From Astragalus membranaceus (lineage: Eukaryota; Streptophyta; Magnoliopsida; Fabales; Fabaceae), in the NCBI GenBank assembly GCA_039519185.1, contig CM076849.1, positions 31,305,109 through 31,369,108 on the forward strand: a stretch of 64,000 bases of DNA. Reading direction: 5' to 3'. The number at the start of each line of letters is the position of its first letter. The stretch's first letter is position 1. Position numbers and translations under genes: made by a program. A model generated the notes under the pieces. It did not search any database. It saw only the letters and a program-made list of their open reading frames with translations, and was not told the DNA's origin. Shown piece by piece: positions 22,507 through 33,769 of the stretch.

Positions 22507-22790
22507 TCTGGTTTAGTTGGTGAAATGACCAAATCATTGAATCAACCCCTCTCCACTCAAGAAAAGGAGGGAGGAGAGACTACTTTTCTTAGAGCTTGAG
22601 TTTTTTTTGTATGTTTCTTTGGTGTGCAGCTGAACTTGAAAATGTTAATGGTAAGCAATCAGTTCTAAATTCTAGGGGTTCGCTGGACTCGTTCCAACTT
22701 GTAGTCTAGAGCCATCTCGAAACAATGATTTCGGGTTGAACCAAAAACAATTCACATGAAAAGTGGACAAAGAAAACTGTTACAAGCAAT
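22507..22790 (+). other. 3' UTR and downstream flank of the bHLH gene
   Basis: No further coding exon seen. The tail probably ends within about 200 bases. Confidence 0.4.
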
Positions 22791-23130
22791 GTTTTTAAAA
22801 CCGGACCCGAGATCGAACCGGCGAGACCTCCGGTTCATGGTTCAATCGGTTCAACCGGTTCAACCATGGTTGAACCGGATAAGTAATTTATTAAATAAAA
22901 AATATTAAATATTAAATTTTGGAGAAAAAAGTAAATTTAAAAATAAAAAATTGCATTTCGGGCGGTTCAACCCGGTTCGGTTCCCGATTCTTTCCCGATT
23001 CAAAGCGGTTCTTGGCGGTTCTTCCCCGGTTTTGGGCGGTTCTTTGGCCTGCGGTTCAAATGAGGTTGAACCAACCGGCCAGGGGTCCGGTTCCCGGTTG
23101 AACCGTCCGGTCCGGTCCGGTTTTTAAAAC
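22791..23130. mobile_element. CCGGTTCAACC foldback element, copy 1
   Basis: About 340 bp bounded by GTTTTTAAAACCGGAC and its complement CCGGTTTTTAAAAC. It is filled with GGTTCAACC/GGTTGAACC words around a central AT-rich block with TTTGGAGAAAAAAGTAAATT. Same family as 24505-24865, 26502-26851 and the remnant at 55779-55971; this copy is inverted relative to the second and third. Confidence 0.75.
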
Positions 23131-24072
23131 CTTGGTTCCAAGTAGTAACCCAACTTTAGGTCATGGTGGGTATGGGTAAGCCTTCGAGTTACCCGATCCA
23201 TCCTTAATATCGATATATTTAATTAATATACTAATACTCGTGGATTGTAATAATTAATACATTAATATTTATTTAATTAATACTCGACTTCTTCATTTTT
23301 TTAATATATTTCTTAGAACCCTACTTTAATTTTTTTTTCCGATTTAGACAAAATGACCAAAGCAACCGGCAATGAAGATGTGTTAATTTTGGGCCACCTC
23401 ACTGGGCCGGCCTGATGGCCCAATCTTTTAGGTGGGCTTGCTAAATACAGACCCAAAAAAAGGTTAGTTAATCTCAAAAAAAAAAAAAGAAGTTAGTTGA
23501 TTTGGTCGAGTCCAGTTAGTCCATGGGTTAGGCTAGACCTGCTTTAATGCTTTGTTGAACATCTTTTGTGGTTTCCTTTCTTAAAAGTTGGACTCGGCCG
23601 AGCCAACCCACTAGCCTAGTTTTGGGTTAAATACTTTGTGACATTTTGGATCCACATAGAGTTAAGGAAGTGGAAGTGGGGAGTTTAAATGGCTCTATTA
23701 AGTTAAAGATTTTCTAAGTCTCTTTTTGATTTCTACTCGACTGGTTTGGGTTAAAAACCAGATGGACATTAAAATGCTACAGTTTATTTAATTTTCATTT
23801 TAGCAATATTGTCCAGAAGTCGACAGATAAAAGTCCTCTAGGAATGTGAGTGATATAATATCTTCCACATATATATGAATAAGGGTTGACATATATATTT
23901 ACTTTTACTATTATGTGAGGGTCTCTTACCATATACTGGCTAAGAAACAAAATAAAATTGATTTTTTTACAAAAAAAAAAAATCAAAATTGATTTAGTCC
24001 GCGTGAGATAGTAAATCAATGGATGTAAACTAAGATTGGGCCTCCTGATTACTAGTTATATACATTATATAA
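23131..24072. other. Intergenic DNA, nothing recognised
   Basis: AT-rich, no supported gene or element. Confidence 0.5.
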
Positions 24073-24101
24073 CTAGTATTTTACCCGCGCATACGCACGG
24101 G
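24073..24101 (-). mobile_element. Helitron-like 3' end (minus strand)
   Basis: Read on the minus strand, a GC hairpin (CCCGTGCGTATGCGCGGG, 24084-24101) is followed after seven bases by CTAG and then T, the classic Helitron 3' terminus (hairpin, then CTRR inserted at A/T). The element would extend to higher coordinates. A candidate 5' start TCTATATAAT lies near 28509, but the preceding base is not the expected A. Confidence 0.5.
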
Positions 24102-24246
24102 TGATACTGTATGGTCGGTGTATTGCCATGAAGTCATAATAGTAATTTGGAAATTAATCATAAGTTGTGAACAATGTCCAAAATGTATGATTTGAAATTC
24201 AAAGTGGAAAGAGATTGACAATCAGAATTACATTGATCCATAATAA

Positions 24247-24866
24247 TGTATTTGGACATTAGAGGTAAAATATGCATCCCCGTTAACACTCCCGTTTGCA
24301 TACTCGTTGACCCTCCCGTTGGCGCTCTCGTTACCTCTCCTGTTGCACCAGTCTCTCGTTACCCCTCTTAGTGGTTAAATTGATTGATTTTAATAGTTTT
24401 AATAGAGAGATTATAGTAAATAATAAATTTTAGATGGAGTAAAAATGAAGAAAAAAATAAGATTTTTTAAAATATGGATCCACGTTGGCGCTCTCCTTGC
24501 CAATATTTTAAAAACTGGACCGGACCGGACGGTTCAACCGGGAACCGGACCCCCGGCCGGTTGGTTCAACCCCATTTGAACCGCAGTCCTATTGAACCGC
24601 CCAGAACCGGATCGAATCGGGGAAGAACCGGGTTGAACCGGGTTGAACCGCGGTTCAACCGCTTTGAACCGGAAACCGAACCGGATTGAACCGCCCGAAA
24701 TATATTTTTTTATTTTTAAATTTACTTTTTTCTCCAAAATTTAATATTTTTTATTTTTTATTTAATAAATTACTCATCCGGTTCAACCATGGTTGAACCG
24801 GTTGAACCGATTGAACCATGAACCGGAGGCCTCGCCGGTTCGATCTCCGGTCCGGTTTTAAAAACA
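24247..24866 (+). repeat. Direct repeat A (empty-site copy)
   Basis: About 620 bp starting TGTATTTGGACATTAG. It includes the CTCCCGTTGGCG-type minisatellite and foldback copy 2, and recurs as repeat B at 26244-26851 with few differences. Its left boundary is plain flanking sequence, so it preserves the pre-insertion state of the TGT site where a CACTA end lies in repeat B. Confidence 0.85.
24505..24865. mobile_element. CCGGTTCAACC foldback element, copy 2
   Basis: Bounded by ATTTTAAAAACTGGACCGG and CCGGTCCGGTTTTAAAAAC; part of direct repeat A. Confidence 0.75.
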
Positions 24867-26243
24867 ACAATTACACATCTCAAACGACATACACATTACC
24901 ATTACACATCAAACGACATACACATTACCATTACACATTTACCTAGGGTTCATCAAACATCAAAACAACAATTTAACATCTCAAACGACATACACATTAC
25001 CATTACACATTTTTCAATTAACAACATACACATTTCAAAATTAACATACACTATCTCCAACAACATACACATTTCATACACTTACAATTACACTATCTTA
25101 AACACATACACTATTCAATTACATTTTTCAATTTCAATTCAAGTCCAATTACTTCATTCAATTACAACTTTCTAATTAACAACAACAACAATTTTATTCT
25201 ACAATTCTAAACACTATCTTAAACACATACATAAACCTTTCAAATTTCACAATCATAAATACTAATCTTAATATTTCTAACAATAAAATTTTATCCGATA
25301 ACAACTGAACAAAAAATCAATTCGAAAATAAAAAATAAAAAAAACTAACCGTGACTGTGACTGTGACTGTGACTGTGGTGGCTGTCCGGTGCGGTGGTTG
25401 TCCGGTGACTTGCGAAATAGAGGTCCGGTGACTGTGTGAAATAGAGAGGCAGAAACAAAATTAGTGAAAAATAGAGAGAAAATTCGTGGAGACAGAAAGA
25501 GACAGAAAAGAAACAAACCTTGGTAACGTGGATGGTGGTGGTGCGGTGGCGTGAACGGTGGTGGTGCGGTGGCGGTGGCGATGGCGTGGACGGTGGACGG
25601 TTCGGAGAGGGTGAGTCTGAGAGAAAGAATGGAGAAGAGGAAAGAATGGAGAGAAAAGGGGGCGGTGGCGGCGGCGTGGACGGTGGCGGTGGCGTGGCCG
25701 GTGGACGGAGAGGGAGAGGGAGACGATTCGGTGGACGGTGGCGTGGACTGGAGACAGAAAGAATGGAGAAGAGGAAAGAAAGAGAGAAAAGGGGGAGGGA
25801 TCCGGCTTTAAAATTTTTTTAACAGTTAGCGACGGAATTAGCGACGGATTTCCGTCGCTAACTTTGGCCCACGTGGCAAATTGAAATGTAACGGACAGTG
25901 GCACAATTTTCATAGCTTAGCGACGGATTATTAGCGACGGAATTCCGTCGCTAAGCTTTGAAAATTGTGCCACGCGTCAATTAAACTGAAACGGCCAGTT
26001 GCGCAATTTACTATGATTAGCGACGGATTATTAGCGACGGATTTCCGTCGCTAATAAAATTCAAATTTTTCGCTTCTGCGCGCCTTGTCCAATCCGTCGC
26101 TAAATAACCAGAATTCCGTCGCTAAATTTATAAAACCAGGTCCGTCGCTAGTATTGTAAAATTCCGTCGCTAATGTTTTTATTTGCGACGGAATTTAGAT
26201 CCGTCGCTAAATTCCGTCGCTAATCACTAGTTTTTTTGTAGTG
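24867..26243. mobile_element. CACTA remnant: interior and right end only
   Basis: The right terminus AACTAG-like TTTTTTTGTAGTG ends at 26243 with TGT after it. The last 420 bases are packed with TTAGCGACGGA/TCCGTCGCTAA subterminal repeats, as in the intact element at 60773-62032. No matching CACTACAAAAA left end exists; the left side passes straight into direct repeat A at an AAAAC junction. The interior has ACACATTACC-type simple sequence, a (TGTGAC)n tract (about 25350-25378) and a GGTGGCGGTGG-rich stretch. Long open frames here are low-complexity and not genes. Confidence 0.8.
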
Positions 26244-26851
26244 TGTATTTGGACATTAGAGGTAAAATATGCATCCCCGTTAACACTCCCGTTTGCATAC
26301 TCGTTGACCCTCCCGTTGGCGCTCTCGTTACCTCTCCCGTTGCACCAGTCTCTCGTTACCCCTCTTAGTGGTTAAATTGATTGATTTTAATAGTTTTAAT
26401 AGAGAGATTATAGTAAATAATAAATTTTAGATGGAGTAAAAATGAAGAAAAAAATAAGATTTTTTAAAATATGCATCCACGTTGGCGCTCTCCTTGCCAA
26501 TATTTTAAAAACTGGACCGGACCGGCCGGTTCAACCGGGAACCGGACCCCCGGCCGGTTGGTTCAACCCCATTTGAACCGCAGTCCTATTGAACCGCCCA
26601 GAACCGGATCGAATCGGGGAAGAACCGGGTTCAACCGCGGTTCAACCGCTTTGAACCGGAAACCGAACCGGATTGAACCGCCCGAAATACATTTTTTTAT
26701 TTTTAAATTTACTTTTTTCTCCAAAATTTAATATTTTTTATTTTTATTTAATAAATTACTCATCCGGTTCAACCATGGTTGAACCGGTTGAACCGATTGA
26801 ACCATGAACCGGAGGCCTCGCCGGTTCGATCTCCGGTCCGGTTTTAAAAAC
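26244..26851 (+). repeat. Direct repeat B (occupied-site copy)
   Basis: Second copy of the 24247-24866 block, starting immediately at the CACTA terminus (first three bases TGT), containing foldback copy 3 (26502-26851). Confidence 0.85.
26502..26851. mobile_element. CCGGTTCAACC foldback element, copy 3
   Basis: Near-identical to copy 2 apart from a short deletion in the AACCGGGTTGAACC stretch; lies in direct repeat B. Confidence 0.75.
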
Positions 26852-27700
26852 ATTGCTCCTTGCCTCTCTTGTGTCCCACTCATGTTCCTGTTGTCGCTCT
26901 CGTTGTCGATTCCATTGCCAGTCTCGTATTACCGCTCTCGTTGTGTTGCAAATTTTGTCTTTTAGGGGTGAATTTACTAAAATAGTTGTGTTGCAAAAAG
27001 TTAAAACAAAATCGGTATCTTCTTATAATATTAATAATGGAGTAAAAGGTAAAATATGCAGCCCCGTCGCTCTCGTTCCCTCTCTTGTTGCACTCCCGTT
27101 GGCACTCTCGTTCCCTCTCTTGTTTGCACTCCCGTTGGCACTCTCGTTGTCGATCTCGTTGTCAGTCCCTCGTTGCCGCTCTCGTTGCCACATGTTTTCT
27201 CCTTTTTTCTATATGATTTAATATTACAATTGTTAGTGGTTAAATTGATTGATTATATTTATTACATGAAAAATTGATTGATTTTAGTAGTTTTAATAGA
27301 GAGATTATAGTAAATTTTAAATTATTTAATTATTGAGTGTGATATTAATTTAATAATTTATTTTTTTGGAATAAATAATTTTGAAACTATTGTTAGAGGT
27401 ATGGTTTTTTTGACAATTGGTAGTAGTTAAATTGATTAATTTTAGTAGTTTGAGTATTTCCGTTGTCAGTCCCTCGTTGCCGCTCTCGTTGCCACTCCCA
27501 TTGGCGCTCTCGTTGGCATTTCCGTTGGCATTTTACTCTTTTTTAGTAATTATAAAATAGTTATTTGGTTATTTTTTGTAGTGGTTAAATTGATTGATTT
27601 GAACAAAAGTAGTTAAATTGATTAGTTTTAGTAGTTATTTTGTAATTTTCTGAAGGGGTTAATGTTTTTTTACAATTCTTTTTTTGACAATGGATAGTGG
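26852..27700. repeat. Degenerate CTCTCGTTGCC / CTCCCGTTGGC minisatellite
   Basis: Words such as CTCTCGTTGTCG, CACTCCCGTTGGCACTCTCG and CTCGTTGCCGCTCTCGTTGCC repeat in several clusters (26900-26940, 27060-27190, 27460-27530), and the same words occur in repeats A and B. The spacers share GGTTAAATTGATTGATTTTA. No coding function seen. Confidence 0.7.
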
Positions 27701-27734
27701 CTACTTGATTTATAGTGACAAATTATTTTATTAA

Positions 27735-28515
27735 TTTTAGTAGTTTGAGTAGATGATAAAAATAGTGAAAATTGATTTATAGTGACTAATTGTTTTTATA
27801 AAAATATTGACAACCGTTTTTTTTTTAAAAAAATTTAAAAAATCAGTGTATAAATTTTAAAAAAAAAAATCAGTTTTTTTTTGAAAAAAATTGAAATTTA
27901 AAAAAATGTATTGGTACTGTAGCACGTCAGAAACGTCACTGTAGCGTACTATAGAGTGACATAAGCGGTACTGTAGCGCGTCAGAAACGTCACTGTAGTG
28001 ATACTGTAGCATTTTGTCTTTATGTGGTGAATTGTCTATTTTGCCCCTAAATTGTGACAAATGTCAAAATTTGGTGATGTCTAAAAATGTAAATGTGATA
28101 GCATATGTTTTGATTATATAGAAAGTAGATAGTAGTTTGAGTAGATTATAAAAATAGAGAAATTTGATTTATAGTGACTAATTATTTTTATAAAAATATT
28201 GACAACCGTTATTTAAAAAAATTAAAAAAAACAGTGTATAAATTTTTTTTTAAAAAATCAGTTTTTTAAAAAAAAATTGAATTTAAAAAAAAATGTATTG
28301 GTACTGTAGCGCGTCAGAAACGTCACTGTAGAGTGACATAAGTGGTACTGTAGCGTGTCAGAAACGTCACTGTAGCACATTGTAGTGATACTCTAGTATT
28401 TTGTCTTTATGTGGTGAATTGTCTATTTTACCCCAAAATTGTGACAAATGTCAAAATTTAATGATATCTAAAAATTTAAATGTGATAACATATATTTTGA
28501 TTATATAGAAAGTAG
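27735..28515 (+). repeat. About 390-bp tandem duplication
   Basis: Unit 1 (about 27735-28130) and unit 2 (about 28131-28515) share TAGTTTGAGTAGAT, ATATTGACAACCGTT, GGTACTGTAGC and GTCAGAAACGTCACTGTAGC, ending TTGATTATATAGAAAGTAGA. Each unit contains short internal TACTGTAGC repeats. Confidence 0.8.
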
Positions 28516-29930
28516 ATAATGTTGTGCAGGTTTCTCACTAACAACTTTCTTAGGGCATATTTTTTACTTGGAGCTATCTTTTTTACTTTTGACCAAAAAA
28601 AAGGCGTATTTTTACTTGGAGCTATCTTTTTGTTCTCTATGACTATGTAAAAAGTATTTTCGACCAAAAAAAAAAGACCGTAAAAAGTAGTAGATGCTCT
28701 AGGAATGCCCATGGATTACAAAAGGTTTGTAGCTTGTTCTTCATCTTTTTTTCTTCTATGGATGGAGTGACAAGCACCACAAGTAAACTCAGACACAAAA
28801 TATAGATATGGGTAACCACGAAAAAAATGTTGAGTATAACAAAGTCGACTTTACGGTTGTGATAGGTTTAATCTCCGAGTCTCCATCTAGCCTATTAATT
28901 AGATCGTATCAATAAATTTCTAACTATAAAAAAATTGTTTGTTGAGAGCTTTGTTTTTTTTATTCCCGTTACATGGAATTGTGCAATGGATTGAAAAAAA
29001 AAATGACAATGATCATGTGGCTATCAAAAATTCAACTAAGCTGCCAAAATTCCTTCTATCATTCTAGCGTGTGAAAAAGGGCAACTGGGCAAGTATGAAT
29101 ACCATGTTAATCACAAACCGGGCTTGAAGTTTTGCAATTGCAAAGAGATAACATAACATATCCGACAAACGCCACCCCGTACCTAGTATTAGGACTTTGG
29201 ACAACGTTGTTCAACCACATAATTCATTCATTCAAAAATTCACCCAACTTACCCAAGTGAAAGTGAATTTCGACAAACGCGCATATGATTTTGACTTGAG
29301 AGGGTAGAGATTTATTGAAAAGCTCATTTGATTACTGACTTTGTTGAAATATGAATGGCGCAATTACTGTGACAATTGGACACATTTATTAACGTACGCG
29401 TTCTTCCAATTAATCCGCTAATAGTGGAGAAGGTTACTTACGATCCCTGATTACAGCAATAGTGTATGTAATTCAGTTAGCAATGATTTGCGCGCGTCTA
29501 AAATCAGTGTCATTCTCATTCACACACAGATAATGAAAACGATGAATATGGTTTGCACAGTCATAAAAATCATTCGTCATTTTCACCTGAACATGCTCAT
29601 GTGCTCAGTATTGTTTTATTTACATTACACACTTGTCTTTAACATACATACTCTTTAGATAACAACTAATCAATCATTTGGCCTTATATTTCCATTACTT
29701 CATTATATATATATATTGTGCCAGTGATAAAAGAGGAGATGCACACTCTAAAATTTTCACCTATTAATCTGTTACTAATATCACACTTTAAATCTATATA
29801 TCATATATAAAGAGATTCAATCAAGTTAAATATAAGATCTTCACGCTAAAATTTGCTCAATCTTTTTCTTCTACATCATCAATACTTTCAAAAATAAGAT
29901 AAAAAAATAAAAATAAAGAGATAAAAAGAA
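28516..29930. other. Intergenic DNA and 3' flank of the ATL gene
   Basis: Short CTTGGAGCTATCTTTTT repeats near 28565-28640. Otherwise no element or gene recognised. Confidence 0.5.
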
Positions 29931-29935
29931 AAAGG

Positions 29936-29966
29936 GATATGATATGATATGATATGATATGATATT
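29936..29966. repeat. (GATAT)n microsatellite
   Basis: Six GATAT units directly after the ATL stop codon. Confidence 0.9.
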
Positions 29967-29970
29967 TTTC

Positions 29971-31047
29971 TCAGATAGGCAAAACCCCCTGCCTTCCTCT
30001 GCCAGTTCTACCACTAGAAAATGATCTCCTCATTGAAATTGGACTCAAAACACAATGCAAAACCTTTCTTCTATAACTAGACTTACTACTCTCACCTCTT
30101 GATCTCTTTGATGAACCAACTCCACTAGAAGAACATCCTTCTACAACATGAGAATCTATCTCCTCTTCATTCATATGTAAAACATCAGCTATTAAAAGTC
30201 CACTTTGAAAACAATGATCCATAGAAACTGACCTTTGAATTTCTCTAATCTCTATGACATCATGCCTTCCTCTCAAATTTCCTAAATCACTAAAAGTGCG
30301 AAATTCAGTCTTTTGAACTTCTTCCACACCATCCAATTCAGTATCTCTTTGAATCCCAACATTAACATTATCATCAAAATGTTGACTTTCCAAAGAAATT
30401 TCATTCCTTGAAGGGATTTCCATAACTGGGAGGTTTACACTTGTTGTAGCATTGAAGGTGAATAAACTAGCACGACATAAAGGACAACTAGAGTGAGATT
30501 TAAGCCACGTGTCAATACAAGGAAGATGAAAAGCATGGTTACACTTAGGCAATAATCTAACACTCTCACCATCTTGAAATTCACTTAAACAAACAGAACA
30601 ATCAGTTAACTCAACTAACCCATCACCTTTCTTGTACTTGCAAACTGTTATGGATTTAATCAAAGCTTCATCTAAACCATTGGTTGAAACATGCCATGGC
30701 TCATGATGAAGTGAAGGGTTGTTGTGATTCTCTTCCAATGCAATATTTGCTTCATGGAGGGTTTGTTGTGATTGTGAAGATTCTCTTTGGCCACAGTATT
30801 TGGATATTAAGGTATAGTAACTCACAAGAAGAAAAGCACTTGCAAAGATACCAATGATTGCTATAACAAGTGGTGAGAAATTTGGACTTGAATTATCTTT
30901 GGGGAATTCAAAGGGAGAAGGTGGTGGTGGTGGAGGAGGGTAGATTACATAACACCATTGTGGACAATAGAAACTGCAAAATCCTTGTGAACAATCTTTG
31001 TTGTTCATATATGGAACCCAAACTTTTGGATTGCCAAGAGAAGTCAT
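29971..31047 (-). CDS. ATL-family RING-H2 E3 ubiquitin ligase (ATL51/52-like)
   Basis: Single-exon 358-aa frame, as usual for ATL genes. The N-terminal Cys-rich segment (CSQGFCSFYCPQWCY, 19-33) is followed by a proline run, a transmembrane helix at about 59-81, and the ATL GLD motif (124-126). The RING-H2 spans 150-191 (Cys150, Cys153, Cys169, His171, His174, Cys177, Cys188, Cys191; PCIDTWLKSHSSCPLC). The C-terminal tail is long and rich in Ser, Arg and acidic residues. N-terminus and RING resemble Arabidopsis ATL51/ATL52. ATLs are membrane-anchored ligases that pair with E2 enzymes and often respond to elicitors or nutrients; the target here is unknown. A TATA-like TTTATAG lies about 70 bases upstream on the minus strand. 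No defects seen. Confidence 0.95.
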   Translation of the reverse strand: MTSLGNPKVWVPYMNNKDCSQGFCSFYCPQWCYVIYPPPPPPPSPFEFPKDNSSPNFSPLVIAIIGIFASAFLLVSYYTLISKYCGQRESSQSQQTLHEANIALEENHNNPSLHHEPWHVSTNGLDEALIKSITVCKYKKGDGLVELTDCSVCLSEFQDGESVRLLPKCNHAFHLPCIDTWLKSHSSCPLCRASLFTFNATTSVNLPVMEIPSRNEISLESQHFDDNVNVGIQRDTELDGVEEVQKTEFRTFSDLGNLRGRHDVIEIREIQRSVSMDHCFQSGLLIADVLHMNEEEIDSHVVEGCSSSGVGSSKRSRGESSKSSYRRKVLHCVLSPISMRRSFSSGRTGRGRQGVLPI

Positions 31048-31654
31048 AGCAAAAGAAAGAAAGAAAACCTTCTTTAGGACTTGGGAGAAATGAGAAATGT
31101 TATGAAATGAGAGAAGCTATAAAGTAAAGATAGAAGGAACTTGTGCAGTAAGAAAAGATTGTAGCTTATGAGTGAAAGAGAAAGGTCAAGTGGACAGTGA
31201 GACTAATTGGAATTTATGTTTGTAACAAGATAAAAGACAGCATGGAAAATGGGCCAAAGGGCTTAGATGGAAAGCAGGGCAAAGGTTAGGAAAATGGGGT
31301 GCTGCTGATGACTGATGAGAGTACTTTAACTTTTTCTTTTTCTGTAAATAGCTTTCTCTGCCTTCTAGTTTTATCTTTCTTGGTTAGAATGTTTTGTTGA
31401 CTAAGCAGTGGACTATTAATGTTGGTTGAGAATTTAGGGAATATGAATGCTTTTTTCTTTAAATTATTTTAACGTGGAATTGGGTTCAGATTTTTTAAGC
31501 AAGGTTTTAGGTATAAGTTTTTTGTAAATGAAAAGAATGTGGTTGGAAAGAAAGACAGATACAAGGCCAAACAGGTTATTATGGTAGTTATTAGATCTTG
31601 TGGGGGGATAGCTGTAAATACTTGAATAATAAGAAGATGAAAAAGAACATGAAG
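31048..31654 (-). promoter_or_regulatory. Upstream region of the ATL gene
   Basis: The minus-strand leader is purine/pyrimidine biased near 31048-31110 and has a TATA-like motif near 31117. No recognisable operator or other gene. Confidence 0.4.
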
Positions 31655-32105
31655 ATCGTGTGTATAAACACTAAGCTTTAGGTTCGGTTCGCACCCACCA
31701 GTTTATGTAAACCCAATGCAGCTGGCGAATCTCCTTCATGAATTTTGGAATCCTTGAAGTGAATTGCACACTCACTCCAAGCGTATCGATCAATGGTAGT
31801 TTACAAGAATAAAATCTCTGTACTAACTCTTGTGCACTAGAGAAGCAAAGAGATGATTTAGAATAAGAAAAAGTTTGTATTTGTGGGAGATTAATTTGTA
31901 CCTATTTATGCCCAAAAGTAACTTTATTTAAAGAGAAACTTATGTCACTTAGTGAAGGAAAACAACTCTTTAAAAGAGTTTATGTTAGTTGACATGGATA
32001 TATATAGCTTGCGAACACATTATTTCACTGAAGGGGCGTCGGTCTAGTGTTCAAGAGCCGCACTTGTTCACCACGGCTGCGTGGGTTCGAATCCCACTAG
32101 GTGCT
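31655..32105 (-). repeat. LTR-family fragment (copy 3) with tRNA-like module
   Basis: Shares with 37374-38197 the blocks CACTAAGCTTTAGGTTCG, CGTATCGATCAATGGTAGTTTAC and TCTTGTGCACTAGAG, and a TATTTATG/TATTTATAG core, in the same order. The part upstream of the core (32038-32105) is a tRNA-like stretch with a B box GGTTCGAATCC at 32084-32094, although the surrounding sequence differs from the other copies. Confidence 0.65.
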
Positions 32106-33758
32106 ATTAATAGGGGTGTTCGCGGTGCGGTTTTGATCGAAAAAGTCATCTCAACCGCAAGGTAGAAACACGTGCAATTTGGTTGACTTTCTTAAGAATA
32201 TCCTAACCAACCCGCATCGAATTAATGAGGATTGGATTGGTTCAGCTTTTTACGAATTTAAAAATATAATTTGATCTAAAGTTAAATTAATTAATTGAAC
32301 TCTAAAGAGCCAAATATAAAAAAAAAACTATGTGATGGCTTTCCACTCCTGCTTTCTAATTAATGGTTGAAATTCTACATTACACCAATGTGCTTGAGAG
32401 AATCCATTAGTCAATTTAACCATCAATTTAGCTGGATATTTGTGGGACTAACCACTTACACTTGAATTTCCAACATCTCCACCCAAAATCTTAAGACGTC
32501 AGGTATATGGGTCCCCTCCCATATATATCATTCATATAGCTCATTCATAACCGAGAGACTAACCCACCCACACTTAATTTTCAACCGTTATTGCCTATTT
32601 GGCAACATAAATTCATAAGTAATGTCCTGATAACTTGTGTCATGAGATGAGTGTAAACAGATAACAAATTCCATGAAAAAAATATTAAAAACATATCAGC
32701 AGCAAGCATATAGTGTTACTCAGTTGTCTCCTTTACTCATTGTATCTACTTTGTGATACTTGCACAAAAGACCATCCTATTCCAGTTGTGGATCTTGGTC
32801 GCTTACATTCCAATTAATTATGAGAATAGGGTCCTTCAACTTCAAGTATCGAAGGCCAATGGAGACAAGAAAAAAGAGTTTGCAAGAGTTTAATACTTGA
32901 ATCATCCAATTTGCACAATTCAACTTGAGAAGTCATAATCACAATATCCAAAAAGAACCAAAACTACTATCACACCGGGAGTTTAGTCATAATCATAGTT
33001 TACTTTTTTTGCATTATTTACATCTTCGAATCTTATTCACTTGTTGCTCCCTGATAAAATAGTTGAATAATCCAATTGTGGTACTAACTTTGTAAAGAAC
33101 AATTAGCAGCATATGTTTATATTTGAAGACCAAAAGTGGAACTTAGTGTATTCCAATAATTAAACTTCATAATGGGTACTATATTCGGCAAATATTATAG
33201 ATAATTAAAAGTGAAATCCCCAATTACACTATAACCACAATCTTTATTCATATGATAACCTAAATTATAAGCTAGTCAACTTGATTATGAGAATATAATC
33301 ATGAGGGAATAAAGTTGTAGTAAAAAAAAACAGATTATGTACTTTAAAGCAAGTAACAATCTGAAATTGTTCTCACTTCTCACCTAATCAACCATTTGCT
33401 CAAATCTTGGGCCATCTATTCTTCGCTTTTCAATATAGCTTGCTGCTGGATGGACATGTTTCTTCTCTTCCAAGCCACGATTTGTGTTTAATATTTTTAT
33501 ACAAAATTCCAAATCAACTGATACCTGTAGATCTAGCCATGTTATGGTTACAAAAAGCAAAGTGAGATGAGGTTATTTTATTTCTATTCCCTAATGCACT
33601 TCAGTTTTCAACTCTTTTTTTCGATAATTAAAAGTTTACCGATACAAACTAATTAAAAAAAGTTACATAGTCGGAGAGCAAATACAAACTATTTGTAAGC
33701 CATGATCATATCTAACACACCTAATACATCGAATTCTACTCCTCACAATCATGGTATT
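32106..33758. other. Intergenic DNA
   Basis: Begins with GGGGTGTTCGCGGTGCGG, an end of the hAT-like GGGTGTTC family also seen at 46722-47684. The remainder is AT-rich with no gene recognised. Confidence 0.5.
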
Positions 33759-33769
33759 CTAGAATTCAT

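Noticed and set aside
25461..25913. 150-codon minus-strand frame rich in Pro, His, Arg and Ser
   Set aside because: Low-complexity GGTGG/CCACC and GAGAGAG sequence inside a CACTA remnant; related frames elsewhere are fragmentary.
32038..32105. Possible tRNA gene
   Set aside because: The T-arm GTGGG-TTCGAAT-CCCAC is good, but the 5' acceptor half does not pair with the 3' half and no plausible anticodon arm can be drawn; treated as a tRNA-like repeat module.
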